A stretch of DNA of 41,816 nt, from positions 1 to 41,816 of the forward strand of contig NZ_BJEQ01000027.1 of the NCBI RefSeq assembly GCF_005405585.1, given 5' to 3'. Made by a program: the position numbers and the translations under genes. The notes below the pieces were generated by a model. The model did no database searches. It saw nothing but the letters and a program-made list of their open reading frames with translations, and had not been told where the DNA came from. The DNA comes from Agarivorans sp. Toyoura001 (GTDB lineage Bacteria; Pseudomonadota; Gammaproteobacteria; Enterobacterales; Celerinatantimonadaceae). Shown here in pieces: positions 1 to 7,507 of this stretch. Numbering within the stretch: the stretch's first letter is position 1; the number at the start of each line of letters is the position of its first letter.

Positions 1-320
1 GCATCACGCTTATCGGTTTTTATCTTATCGCCTGGCTTTTTAGGGATAAGTGACGGGGCGACCACATAGCAACAATGGCCAAGGCTGGTGAGCAGGCGGT
101 ATATCCAGTAACCGCAAGGCCCCGCTTCATAGACAAAGTGTAAGGTGGCTCTTGGGTATTTAGAGTGAAGCTGTTTGGCCAGTTTAACAATGGCGGCTTT
201 AGCGCTAGATATTCTGCCGAAGTGAACCGCTTGCGCCCCGCGTTGGTCTTCAATATAGGCGACTTCAACAAACTCTTTGTGAGTATCTAGGCCAATAAAA
301 AGTATGTTATGTTTATTCAT
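1..320 (-). CDS. IS110-family transposase, N-terminal part (runs off window)
   Basis: The minus strand reads an open frame from ATG at 320 to the window edge (106 complete codons). The four acidic residues of the IS110 DEDD (RuvC-like) domain are visible: D12 in GLDTHK, E65 in VYEAGPCGYW, D103 and D106 in KTDKRDA. The spacing and motifs match IS110-type transposases, which recombine DNA through a RuvC-like domain plus a C-terminal serine domain, here outside the window. A GGAG ribosome site lies just upstream of the ATG. The short 20-271 frame overlapping it is a shadow. Family assignment is firm; whether the element is intact cannot be judged. Confidence 0.88.
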   Translation of the reverse strand, partial: MNKHNILFIGLDTHKEFVEVAYIEDQRGAQAVHFGRISSAKAAIVKLAKQLHSKYPRATLHFVYEAGPCGYWIYRLLTSLGHCCYVVAPSLIPKKPGDKIKTDKRD

Positions 321-533
321 GCTGATCTCCAATCTAGTTTATTATCATTAACTATTATGGCTCTGGCTTTCAGCTAACCCACGAAGTTGTAGAACAGCAC
401 CTTCTTGGGGAGTCATTATGTCTACGGAATAAAGGTAATTATCCAGATCTAATATCAATAGTGCATTTAGGTTCAAAGTGTTTTTCTTAACCATTTGATA
501 GATTTGTATTTCAAAGTACATGGAGAATTGAAA
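321..533 (-). other. Leader of the IS110-type transposase, possible bridge-RNA region
   Basis: About 210 bases upstream of the transposase start contain no gene. In the IS110 subgroup the non-coding end before the transposase encodes the bridge RNA that pairs with target and donor DNA. This stretch is in the right place and of suitable size, but I could not define the element end or the two guide loops by eye. Position is seen; the RNA is inferred. Confidence 0.3.
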
Positions 534-656
534 ATGGGAATGATAATAGGTTTGGTTATCCTGGCTGCTATAGATTGGTATCTTGTTCGCAAGACAGGGC
601 TACATATTCCTCAATTAATTACTAAGTATCTGGCGGATAAAGAAAACAACAAATAG
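534..656 (+). CDS. Small single-span membrane protein (40 aa)
   Basis: ATG at 534 has GGAG eight bases upstream (522-525) and opens a 40-codon frame ending with TAG at 656. The product begins with a hydrophobic stretch (MGMIIGLVILAAIDWYLV) followed by a basic, amphipathic tail (RKTGLHIPQLITKYLADKE). It is most likely one inner-membrane helix with the tail in the cytoplasm. I do not recognise a family. It stands between an IS110 element and the DsbA-like gene, so it could be a remnant, but the ribosome site and clean frame favour a real small gene. Confidence 0.5.
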   Translation: MGMIIGLVILAAIDWYLVRKTGLHIPQLITKYLADKENNK

Positions 657-710
657 TATTCGCTTAAGTCATTGGCTTAACTAGGCGTTTAGCTTCTAGA
701 GGAGTGCATA

Positions 711-1307
711 GTGAACATTGAGTTTTGGTTTGATTATGCTAGTACATACTCCTATCCTGCGGCAATGCGTATTGAGTCTGTGGCGGCCGATAAAAATGTA
801 AGTATTGTGTGGCGGCCTTTTCTGTTGGGGGCAATCTTCAATAAACAGGGTATGAATGATTCACCTTTTAATGTCTATCCCGCTAAAGGTGAATACATGT
901 GGAAAGATATGGCGAGAATTTGTCGCGATTCCAATCTTCCATTTAGCCGCCCCGTAAAATTTCCGCAAAATGGATTGTTAGCAGCCCGCGTTACAACTAG
1001 ATTTTCTGAAGCACCTTGGGTTCCGAAGTTCGTAAGGTTAGTTTACTCTGCTAATTTTGAGCATAACCAAGATATCTCATCTTCAAGCGTAATCGAACGT
1101 TGCCTTGGTGCTGTTGGGGCAGATGTTTCCTTAGTGATGAGGGAAGCGGTCACTGCAGAGGCTAAGTTAATGCTGAGAGAACAAACCGAAGAGGCGATTG
1201 AGCGTGGAATTTTTGGTGCGCCTTCTTTTTATGTCGGTAGCGAGCTTTTTTGGGGTAATGAACGCTTAGAAAGAGCGATTAAGTGGGCAGTTGAGGCCGA
1301 TATCTAA
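711..1307 (+). CDS. DsbA-family protein, 2-hydroxychromene-2-carboxylate isomerase-like
   Basis: The 198-aa protein starts with the thioredoxin-fold strand and helix of the DsbA / kappa-GST group (IEFWFDYASTYSYPAA, then WRPFLLGAIF). It ends with the typical FGAPSFYVGSELFWGNERLE block. The CxxC pair of true DsbA is replaced by the S/T-S-type motif (ASTYSY), as in HCCA isomerases, which use glutathione in aromatic degradation. The start is GTG at 711, chosen because GGAG at 701-704 is six bases upstream. No aromatic pathway genes are nearby, so the substrate is unknown; another glutathione-dependent role is possible. Confidence 0.8.
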   Translation: MNIEFWFDYASTYSYPAAMRIESVAADKNVSIVWRPFLLGAIFNKQGMNDSPFNVYPAKGEYMWKDMARICRDSNLPFSRPVKFPQNGLLAARVTTRFSEAPWVPKFVRLVYSANFEHNQDISSSSVIERCLGAVGADVSLVMREAVTAEAKLMLREQTEEAIERGIFGAPSFYVGSELFWGNERLERAIKWAVEADI

Positions 1308-1379
1308 GGCTTAAGCTTTCCGTTACTTTGGGCGAAATTACAAGGTTAAAAATGAAATCTACACAACAGCAAGACGACA

Positions 1380-1524
1380 AAATAAAAAAAGGGGTCATAA
1401 TAAAAGTAATAAAAGGGGTCAGAGTCAAATAAAAATGCCTAGAAAAAATCCCTATCGCGCTTTGTTTGCCAATCAGATTAGGTGGCTTTGTCTCCGTTTA
1501 AACATCAATGACTCGGTACGTTAA
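1380..1524 (+). mobile_element. Possible remnant of a Y1 (REP-type/IS200-like) transposase unit
   Basis: AAAAGGGGTCA occurs twice, at 1387-1397 and 1411-1421, 24 bases apart. It is followed by AGAGTCAAATAAAA and a short frame (MPRKNPYRALFANQIRW...) that stops after 29 codons at 1524. The GGGGTCAGAGTC leader followed by a Met-Pro-Arg start is, from memory, common before Y1-type transposase genes in marine gammaproteobacteria. Nothing of the catalytic domain follows, so this would be a decayed end. Confidence 0.3.
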
Positions 1525-1555
1525 TATTAAACAGCAATTATCCCATTTTCTGCTC

Positions 1556-2284
1556 ATGTCTAAGCAACTGGAAAGTGTAAAATTCGGCATAACAAAGACT
1601 GTAGTTATCGCTATCTTGCTCTTGATTTCAAGCAACTCTGTGTTGGCCGACGAGTGCGTGGTTTTACTTCATGGAATGGCCCGCTCAGAGAGTTCTATGG
1701 GTAAACTTGCCAAAGTACTAGAGGAAGAAGGGTATATTGTTTCTAACTATGATTATCCATCTACTCGCCTAGATATTGAAGCAATATCCGAGTTACACGT
1801 TACTAAAGCATTAGAAGCATGTGGTAGTGCTAAACCGGTAAATTTTGTTACTCACTCGCTTGGCGGTATTGTATTGCGAAAGTATTTGAGAGAAAACAGG
1901 CTTAATGAGCTTGGCCGCGTGGTGATGTTAGGGCCTCCAAATAAGGGCAGTGAGGTTGTTGATAGGCTTAAAAATGTACCAGGTTTTGAGTTGGTTAATG
2001 GCCCTGCTGGCATGCAACTCGGGACAGAAGATGACAGCTTGCCAAACTCTATTGGCCCGGTGACTTATCCCGTTGGCATTATCGCGGGCAGTTCTACCTT
2101 TAATCCCTTTCTCTCGTTAATGCTACCCAACCCTGATGATGGAAAGGTTTCCGTTGAGCGAACAAAAGTTGAGGGCATGACAGACCATGTTGTTATGCCG
2201 GTTACTCACACCTTTATGATGAAAAATGATGACGTAATAAAACAAGTGAAGCTGTTTTTAAAAACGGGTGAATTTGAACATTAA
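1556..2284 (+). CDS. Secreted alpha/beta hydrolase (lipase/esterase-like)
   Basis: An N-terminal signal peptide is visible: basic start, hydrophobic core TVVIAILLLISSNS, cleavage probably VLA/DE. Next come the oxyanion strand VVLLHGMARS and the nucleophile elbow THSLGGIV (Ser101 from this start). A late His in PVTHTFMM fits the catalytic triad, and the acidic member is not certain. This pattern is that of small PGAP1/DUF676-like lipases or esterases acting in the periplasm or outside. The frame is open from ATG 1508, but ATG 1556 gives a signal peptide of normal length and is preferred. Neither start has a convincing ribosome site, so the exact start is unsure. Substrate unknown. Confidence 0.78.
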   Translation: MSKQLESVKFGITKTVVIAILLLISSNSVLADECVVLLHGMARSESSMGKLAKVLEEEGYIVSNYDYPSTRLDIEAISELHVTKALEACGSAKPVNFVTHSLGGIVLRKYLRENRLNELGRVVMLGPPNKGSEVVDRLKNVPGFELVNGPAGMQLGTEDDSLPNSIGPVTYPVGIIAGSSTFNPFLSLMLPNPDDGKVSVERTKVEGMTDHVVMPVTHTFMMKNDDVIKQVKLFLKTGEFEH

Positions 2285-2354
2285 CCCAAAAGGGCTTAGC
2301 TTACTAAAAGCGCTGAGTCGCGTTAATTATTTTGTAATCGCATAGGAAAATAGC

Positions 2355-2693
2355 ATGAAAGCAAGCCACACAGGTTTTAACCCTGAATACCAAGAAGACG
2401 CCCCCAGCATTGAAGAGGTGGCTGAGCTTAGCGGCTACGCAATACTTGAATTCGGCGCAACGTGGTGTGGCCACTGTAAAGCGGCTGCACTTGCTGTTGA
2501 ATCGGTGTTATCTAAGGCAGGTTTACCACACATAAAAGTGTTTGACGGTAAGGGAAAGCGCTTAGGTCGTTCGTTTAAGGTAAAGCTTTGGCCAACTTTA
2601 ATTTTGCTTGAGTCTGGAAAAGAGGTGGCGCGCATAGTGAGGCCGGCAGAAACTGAAGAAGTAATCGCTTTATTGGCAAATATAAAGGCCTAA
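2355..2693 (+). CDS. Thioredoxin-family protein
   Basis: 112 residues with one thioredoxin domain: active site WCGHCK (C38, C41), preceded by the strand AILEFGAT, and the cis-proline loop WPTL (P80). No signal peptide, so it is probably cytoplasmic. The WCGHC motif is that of PDI-like and atypical thioredoxins rather than the WCGPC of TrxA. It probably reduces disulfides of an unknown partner. It lies 70 bases after the hydrolase gene with AGGAA upstream of its ATG, so it may be transcribed separately or together with it. Confidence 0.85.
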   Translation: MKASHTGFNPEYQEDAPSIEEVAELSGYAILEFGATWCGHCKAAALAVESVLSKAGLPHIKVFDGKGKRLGRSFKVKLWPTLILLESGKEVARIVRPAETEEVIALLANIKA

Positions 2694-2834
2694 GTTTTAC
2701 TGTTTAGCCAGTGAGGCTCAAACCTCATTTAGTGATTTTTAGGCAGCTCGCTGTAATCGCAATATCGTTCTATTTCTAGAGTTGTTACTGTTTTAACTTG
2801 ATAAGCAGTAGACGTTTAACCTTAAGGATAAGTT

Positions 2835-3221
2835 ATGTTTAGTCACGTGATGATTGGTACTAATGATCTGACACGTTCGAAAGCTTTTTATGATGAAATT
2901 ATGTTGGTACTCGGATACAACAAAGGCGTGATAGACCCCAAAGGGCGTTGTATGTATGCCACCGCGTCTGGAGTGTTGGGCCTCACTAAACCTATAGATG
3001 GTGAAGCCGCCAGTATCGGCAACGGCATGACCGTTGGCTTTATTTCCTGTAGTCCAGAGATTATAAACGAGTGGCATCGCATAGGGTTAGCACACGGCGG
3101 AACAGCGATTGAAGATCCGCCGGGGGTGAGAGGTAAAGCGCCGCGCCAGCTTTACTTGGCTTACTTACGTGACCCAGACGGCAACAAAATATGCGCCACT
3201 CATTTTATACCTAATGAATAA
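2835..3221 (+). CDS. VOC-family protein (glyoxalase/bleomycin resistance fold)
   Basis: 128 residues with a single VOC domain. The start FSHVMIGTNDLTRSKAFYD gives the first metal-ligand position (H4) and the helix of the beta-alpha-beta-beta-beta unit. The end YLRDPDGNKICATHF is the typical last strand (DPDGN-I). Such proteins bind a divalent metal and act as glyoxalase-like lyases, isomerases or drug-binding proteins; the substrate cannot be told. AAGGATAAG precedes the ATG. It is convergent with the transporter at 3337 and shares a terminator with it. Confidence 0.85.
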   Translation: MFSHVMIGTNDLTRSKAFYDEIMLVLGYNKGVIDPKGRCMYATASGVLGLTKPIDGEAASIGNGMTVGFISCSPEIINEWHRIGLAHGGTAIEDPPGVRGKAPRQLYLAYLRDPDGNKICATHFIPNE

Positions 3222-3237
3222 TTTGCCGCTTTTAAAT

Positions 3238-3271
3238 AACAAAACCAGCCTTGCTAGCTACTGGTTTTGTT
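3238..3271. terminator. Bidirectional hairpin between convergent genes
   Basis: Perfect 11-bp arms AACAAAACCAG (3238-3248) and CTGGTTTTGTT (3261-3271) with a 12-base loop. A/T-rich arm ends can act as T-runs on both strands. It lies between the VOC gene (+) and the MFS gene (-). Confidence 0.75.
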
Positions 3272-3336
3272 GTAGTTACCTCTGCCTAACTTCCTTTAGT
3301 TGCTTGAGCTGTTAAGCGGTAGGTGGTTAAGAAAGG

Positions 3337-4566
3337 CTAAGTGTTAGGGTTTTGCTTTCTCTTACTGTTAAGCTTTAGCCTTTTCCCTTTAGCGGCAAGT
3401 ACTGAAAACACCGTACACGCCACCGCAAATAGGGCGATGGTAATAATTGGCCATTGCCAGTTACCACTGCTTGTGTGAATAAAGCCAATTAGCGATGGGC
3501 CAGTAGCTGCTAGCGCGTAACCAATGCTTTGAGACATGCCCGACAAAGCAGCCGCTTGCTGAGTATTAGAGGTTTTATGGCCGATAAAACTTAGCGCAAT
3601 AATAAAGGTAGAGCAGTTACTTAAACCAAATAACCCCACCCACATAATGGCCAAATTAGGCGCCACTATCGTGCCAAGTAAACTGAATACAACGCCAGAA
3701 GCACACAGGCCTATAAGCAAGGCATGATTGCGTACTCTTGCTAAAATAGGCATGAGTGCTAAGCCAGGCACCATGGTAGAAAACTGCAAAAAACCGTAAA
3801 TATAGCCAGCATCTAATTCGCTGTAGCCAACGTCGTTAAGGATTTTAGGCAGCCACCCGGCAAAAGCATAAAAGGTGAACGAGTTAATACCTAGCGCTAA
3901 GGTTACAAACCAAGCCACTGGCGAGCGTAAAAGAGAGGACAGCGGCGTGTGCTCTGTTGCGTCTTTTTCGCTTTGGTGTTGCTTGGATTTTGACTGAGCA
4001 GATAAGCTTGGTAACCAAAACATTAGTGCTGCAATTGGAAAAGTGAGAGTAAAAGCCAGCGAAAACTGCCAACCAAATAACTGGGCAGGTGCTTGATGAG
4101 ATAAGGGTACCATTAAGCTTGCAGCCAATGTAGAGCCTACACCCATAACAAAAATGTATAGTGATGAGACTTCGGAAATTCGCTCGGGGAAAAACTTTTT
4201 CACTACTGCGGGCAACAATACATTACCAAAGGCAATACCGGCCCCCAGGATCACCGTGCCTAGATAAAGTGGTGATACATTGCCCAATGAACGAACCGCT
4301 ATGCCAATTGCTATACAGATTAAAGATACTACCAGCGCTTTCTCTAAACCTATGCGATGGGAGAGCTTAGGCGCCATTGAAGAGAATACGGCTAAAGAGA
4401 TTAAGGGTAGGGCGGTAATAAACCCAGCCTGTGACGCCGTTAGCGATAAGCTTTCCATCACTTGCTCTAATACCGGCGCTAAGCTGGTAAAAGGTGCGCG
4501 TAAATTAAGGGCAACTAAAAATACGCCCAACAGCGTAATTAATGTAGATGGTGTAAAACGTGGCAT
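3337..4566 (-). CDS. MFS transporter of the CynX/NimT type
   Basis: 409 residues with about 12 hydrophobic spans. The start (LGVFLVALNLRAPFTSLAPVL) is the signature of the CynX/NimT (YycB) branch, which includes cyanate and 2-nitroimidazole transporters. The loop after span 2 (APKLSHRIGLEKAL) is the family version of the MFS loop motif, and a basic hydrophilic loop rich in K, Q and S lies near residue 195. It should sit in the inner membrane and export or import a small solute, not identifiable here. No cyanase gene is adjacent. A decayed copy of its 5' third lies at 8405-8745, beyond the island that starts just upstream. Confidence 0.82.
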   Translation of the reverse strand: MPRFTPSTLITLLGVFLVALNLRAPFTSLAPVLEQVMESLSLTASQAGFITALPLISLAVFSSMAPKLSHRIGLEKALVVSLICIAIGIAVRSLGNVSPLYLGTVILGAGIAFGNVLLPAVVKKFFPERISEVSSLYIFVMGVGSTLAASLMVPLSHQAPAQLFGWQFSLAFTLTFPIAALMFWLPSLSAQSKSKQHQSEKDATEHTPLSSLLRSPVAWFVTLALGINSFTFYAFAGWLPKILNDVGYSELDAGYIYGFLQFSTMVPGLALMPILARVRNHALLIGLCASGVVFSLLGTIVAPNLAIMWVGLFGLSNCSTFIIALSFIGHKTSNTQQAAALSGMSQSIGYALAATGPSLIGFIHTSSGNWQWPIITIALFAVACTVFSVLAAKGKRLKLNSKRKQNPNT

Positions 4567-4712
4567 GACAGCATAGGCAAGATAAAGAATAGATTTTACA
4601 TCAAATTGCTTAATTTGTAATACATATTTTTTGTGAAAAGTGTTGATTTGTATATGCTTTGGGTGAAATAACTTACTATATTTATCTCAAACCTAAAACT
4701 AAAAAATATATG

Positions 4713-4738
4713 AAAGCCGCCATGGAATTGACGGCTTT
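4713..4738 (-). terminator. Terminator of the lysozyme/DUF2589 operon
   Basis: Arms AAAGCCG (4713-4719) and CGGCTTT (4732-4738). Read on the minus strand, the hairpin is followed after a few bases by a run of six T. It stands about 40 bases beyond the last gene of the operon. Confidence 0.65.
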
Positions 4739-4780
4739 ATTTTTAAGTTCTTCATACTAACTATTTTCTAATAATATAGA

Positions 4781-5176
4781 TTACAGTTTGTTGTTGTTTC
4801 CGAGAATATCATCATTTTCTAGCCATTGAGAGCTATAGCAGAAAGCCAAAACAGCTACATTGGTTGCAGCAGGCTTGTTTTTAAGAGCTTCCCATCTATT
4901 AGGTGCCAATAGATGATAGTCCATTATGTGAATATTTTTACTAGTGACATTGGCACTATCAAGGTCTTCTTTCTTAAAGTCCTTATCTTTGTACTCGGGT
5001 TCAACTTCGCCATTCACGTTTCCATGGGTACCTGTTATAACCCAAACGTTCATTCTTGTATTAAACTCTCTGATAATATTGTGGAGAGTTTCGTTTACCT
5101 CAACGGCTTCGGTTTCATCATCGTAACAGTAAATATCCATACTATTGGCAGAGGTTCTTTTTATTAATTGTGTCAT
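4781..5176 (-). CDS. Unrecognised protein with a His-Gly / Cys pattern (clan CD peptidase-like?)
   Basis: 131 residues, last gene of the five-gene operon, 42 bases after the previous one, with AAGGA before its ATG. I do not recognise the family. Two predicted strands end in suggestive residues: VWVITGTHGN (H51, G52) and NVAVLAFCYSS (C113). In clan CD cysteine peptidases (caspases, CHAT, gingipain and others) one strand ends in His-Gly and a following strand ends in the catalytic Cys, so this could be a minimal member. The protein is shorter than known ones and ends only 18 residues after the Cys, so the idea is tentative. No signal peptide or membrane span. Confidence 0.6.
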   Translation of the reverse strand: MTQLIKRTSANSMDIYCYDDETEAVEVNETLHNIIREFNTRMNVWVITGTHGNVNGEVEPEYKDKDFKKEDLDSANVTSKNIHIMDYHLLAPNRWEALKNKPAATNVAVLAFCYSSQWLENDDILGNNNKL

Positions 5177-5218
5177 TTTATTTTCCTTAAGTTTTCAGTG
5201 CATTTGTTTTATTAATGA

Positions 5219-5572
5219 CTAATATTGATGGATGATATCGTTAACCTTTTGTGGATCGACTTTAAATCGGCTGGACTCTTGTTTGTTCTCTTCAAGCCAC
5301 AATGGAGCCTTTTTAAAGCCCACATGGTAAACAACAGCCTCCAAAACCACTTGATGCTCACCGATTCGAACTACAGAGAAACTGCGCTCTATCCCGATAA
5401 TTCGGCCTTTGGGGTACTCAGATAAACAACGATTCAAAACTGTCATTTTGTCTTGAGTCTCTTCTTCGGTTGGCATGCTTGCAGGGTCAGTTGTTCCCAC
5501 TACTATGCGCTCCAAAAAACCAACGTCTGTGACATCAAAGGTATTTAATTGGGAAGCATTTGAATTAAACAT
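5219..5572 (-). CDS. Hypothetical protein in the lysozyme/DUF2589 operon
   Basis: 117 residues from the chosen ATG at 5572. The frame is open to a TTG at 5593, but the ATG has an AAGGA eight bases upstream. The protein is soluble and acidic in its first half (DPASMPTEEETQDKMTVLNR), followed by predicted strands (GRIIGIERSFSVVRIGEHQ, VVLEAVVYHVGFKK) and a basic end. It could be a small beta-rich binding domain. No known family was recognised. It lies 76 bases after the DUF2589 gene and 42 before the last operon gene, so it is presumably co-expressed. Confidence 0.6.
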   Translation of the reverse strand: MFNSNASQLNTFDVTDVGFLERIVVGTTDPASMPTEEETQDKMTVLNRCLSEYPKGRIIGIERSFSVVRIGEHQVVLEAVVYHVGFKKAPLWLEENKQESSRFKVDPQKVNDIIHQY

Positions 5573-5648
5573 ATCCTTATCCTTGGTTAACAAATTTGTG
5601 AAAGGCTCTCCAGCTAGAGAGCCCTAGTGTGTACCTAAGCTTTTTTAA

Positions 5649-6260
5649 CTAGGCTGGTTGACTTGATATTTCTTCAATCGGCTCTGAAGTTGGAACCGGC
5701 GTGATTGATTGTTGTAAAATATCAAGTACACGAGATAACCCCTCAGGAGTGCCCGATTGGCGCGCTTTTACTGATACTTCGTATTTGGCTGAATTATCAG
5801 AAGAGCGCTGTGTGTCCTTGCTCGAGGAAATTGAACCTTGAACTTTTACTCGGACTTTGAAAGGGCCTATACCACCAGAGCCTTCGGCTTCGAAAGATGC
5901 TTGGCGCGCATCTTTCGTTTGTTCACTAAATGATGATTTTACTTCCATCATAAAGTTAACGTCGACTTCGCTGACCTGAAGTGTTGGCACTGATACTATT
6001 GCAACAAATGGAATGTTTAGGCTGTATTCTCGTTTTACTCGCTTCAATGAACCGTCGGCTTGGGGATCCTCCTCTATTTTATCGAACTTAAAATCGACAT
6101 AGCGAACTTTACCGTCTTCAAATCCGACAGTTTCGATAAAGTCTGATGTTGCTCTCGCCAAAGAGACCTGAGCATCACATGCCGCTGTTAGCGGACCACC
6201 AATTAATTGATCCATTGGTAAACCGCCAAATTGGTCTGACATTTTTACTAATTCACCCAT
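5649..6260 (-). CDS. DUF2589-family protein
   Basis: 203 residues. The order of elements matches DUF2589: N-terminal amphipathic helix (LPMDQLIGGPLTAACDAQVSLARAT, with the conserved IGGPL..A...AQ..LA), a VGF/strand segment, then the diagnostic VAIVSVPTLQVSEVDVNFMMEVKSS. A Gly/Ser-rich stretch (EAEGSGGIGPFKVRVKVQGS) and a C-terminal helix follow. The family has no known function to my knowledge. ATG 6260 has AAGGA seven bases upstream. A second, more divergent relative is directly upstream, so the two may form a mixed oligomer. No signal peptide. Confidence 0.78.
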   Translation of the reverse strand: MGELVKMSDQFGGLPMDQLIGGPLTAACDAQVSLARATSDFIETVGFEDGKVRYVDFKFDKIEEDPQADGSLKRVKREYSLNIPFVAIVSVPTLQVSEVDVNFMMEVKSSFSEQTKDARQASFEAEGSGGIGPFKVRVKVQGSISSSKDTQRSSDNSAKYEVSVKARQSGTPEGLSRVLDILQQSITPVPTSEPIEEISSQPA

Positions 6261-6287
6261 AGTAGTTCCTTTATTTTATGCTTGGGG

Positions 6288-6806
6288 TTAAAAAAGCCTA
6301 AGAAGGTCATTCTGAATCTTTAGAAATGCTTCTGTAGGCTCACTACTTTCAAACTCAATTTCCATACTGGCTTGGCGAGGTTTACTGCTCTCCTTTGCGC
6401 TACCAGTAAACAAATCAGTAGAAAGAATTTTGCGAATTCGTTTGGTTGTTTCAGACCCAATAAGGGTTTTTGATGTGTCTCCTTGGTTTTCTTGAATTTC
6501 AACTCCACCAAGGCTGATATCAAATTTGGACGTTAGTTTCTTAATTTTTATTGGGTTTTTTTGCATTAGTGTTAGTAAAGGGACTTCGATTTCCCGTTCC
6601 ACTAATTCCCCGCCATTTTTTCTAGACTCAACATCATCAGGATGTAGAGATGGAACTTTAAAAATGACTGTTTTGGGGCGGCCTTCGTCATCAAACCATT
6701 CATTGATGTTGTCCAATGTTTGGCGTTCAATCTGGTCTTGAGCATCAGAAATGGAATTCATGATTGCTTCTACGAGGTTTTGTAAAGTTAAATTTGAACT
6801 GGACAT
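6288..6806 (-). CDS. DUF2589-like protein, divergent paralogue
   Basis: 172 residues. It has the same plan as the downstream neighbour: an N-terminal helix ending in a run like LVEAIMNSISDAQDQIERQ, a strand segment (KTVIFKVPSL), then EVPLLTLMQKNPIKIKKLTSKFDISL. The last element aligns with the VPxLxVxEVDVxF block of DUF2589. It lacks the IGGPL motif, so it is a divergent member. AGGAACTAACT precedes the ATG at 6806. The gene begins two bases after the lysozyme stop codon, so the two are probably translated together. Function unknown. Confidence 0.65.
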   Translation of the reverse strand: MSSSNLTLQNLVEAIMNSISDAQDQIERQTLDNINEWFDDEGRPKTVIFKVPSLHPDDVESRKNGGELVEREIEVPLLTLMQKNPIKIKKLTSKFDISLGGVEIQENQGDTSKTLIGSETTKRIRKILSTDLFTGSAKESSKPRQASMEIEFESSEPTEAFLKIQNDLLRLF

Positions 6807-6808
6807 AG

Positions 6809-7390
6809 TTAGTTCCTAGTTGCTTGTGAATGGTTAACGTCAAGCCAAGATTGAAGTAAATCGGCCTCTTTATTTCTCCTTGAAGAGTATTTATCTCCAA
6901 AGTTTCTGAGGTTGCTTAGCGCTGATCTCCAGTCATTAGTTGTGACTTGGCGCCAAAAATTTGGAGTTCTCTTTGATAAGCTGCCATATTGAAAATACAA
7001 CGAAGTTATTACTGTTGCGCAGGGAGATGGGAGGTCTTTAAAAGGTGTTTTTGCGTTACTTTGAGCCCACTCTTTGGTCAATCTATGAAGTGTCCTTCGT
7101 GCGGCATAACTTGTTATTTGTTGCGCTTCATCGGAAGTAATAATTAAAGGCTTTTCACGTAAGACTCTTTCTGCTTTATCTTTAATCAGCCCCGTATACG
7201 GTCGTAGTTTCATAGTTAGATGGGGAGTGAATGCCTTTTCTAGTTCATCAATAGAACACTGACCAATATCAAAGCCTGCTCCTATTGTTACACCAGACCG
7301 ACTATGTTTGGGATCTGGTACATATCCGGTGAGAGAGAACCCCTCTAACTCGTGGATAAAAGAGAAATTGATATTCCCGCTATTACTCAT
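6809..7390 (-). CDS. Pesticin/T4-type lysozyme-like muramidase
   Basis: 193 residues from the chosen ATG at 7390 (the frame is open to 7405, but GGAG at 7400-7403 is nine bases before 7390). The N-terminal part has the phage-type lysozyme triad arrangement: E16 in FIHELEGF, T35 and D41 in GVTIGAGFDIGQ. The Thr-Asp spacing of six equals that described for pesticin (T201, D207). It should cleave the glycan backbone of peptidoglycan. There is no signal peptide, holin or membrane span, so reaching the wall would need lysis, a delivery device or an unknown route. It is the first gene of the operon, downstream of a 15-bp inverted repeat. Confidence 0.75.
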   Translation of the reverse strand: MSNSGNINFSFIHELEGFSLTGYVPDPKHSRSGVTIGAGFDIGQCSIDELEKAFTPHLTMKLRPYTGLIKDKAERVLREKPLIITSDEAQQITSYAARRTLHRLTKEWAQSNAKTPFKDLPSPCATVITSLYFQYGSLSKRTPNFWRQVTTNDWRSALSNLRNFGDKYSSRRNKEADLLQSWLDVNHSQATRN

Positions 7391-7407
7391 GACAATTGGC
7401 TCCATAG

Positions 7408-7469
7408 CTATAGTGAATTACAACAACTCCCCTTATTTAAATATGGTTAGTTGATGTAATTCACTATAG
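7408..7469. promoter_or_regulatory. 15-bp inverted repeat in the operon leader, probable operator
   Basis: CTATAGTGAATTACA at 7408-7422 is repeated exactly inverted at 7455-7469 with a 32-base AT-rich spacer. The right arm extends into a complete 12-bp palindrome TCACTATAGTGA (7461-7472). The left arm ends five bases before the ribosome site of the lysozyme gene. Operator sites for the neighbouring XRE regulator, or a 5' UTR stem, both fit. Confidence 0.55.
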
Positions 7470-7507
7470 TGACTTGGGTTTTGTTATCAGTATCAGTTTG
7501 GTGTCAA

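Noticed and set aside
20-271. Minus-strand 83-aa frame at the left edge
   Set aside because: It is a shifted shadow of the IS110 transposase, whose frame carries all four DEDD residues.
676-700. Sequence like an integron attC core (TTAACTAGGCGTTTAGC)
   Set aside because: No matching second core or folded-back partner, no cassette series and no integrase.
7391-7405. Upstream ATG of the lysozyme gene
   Set aside because: No room for a ribosome site because the inverted repeat is adjacent; ATG 7390 has GGAG at nine bases.
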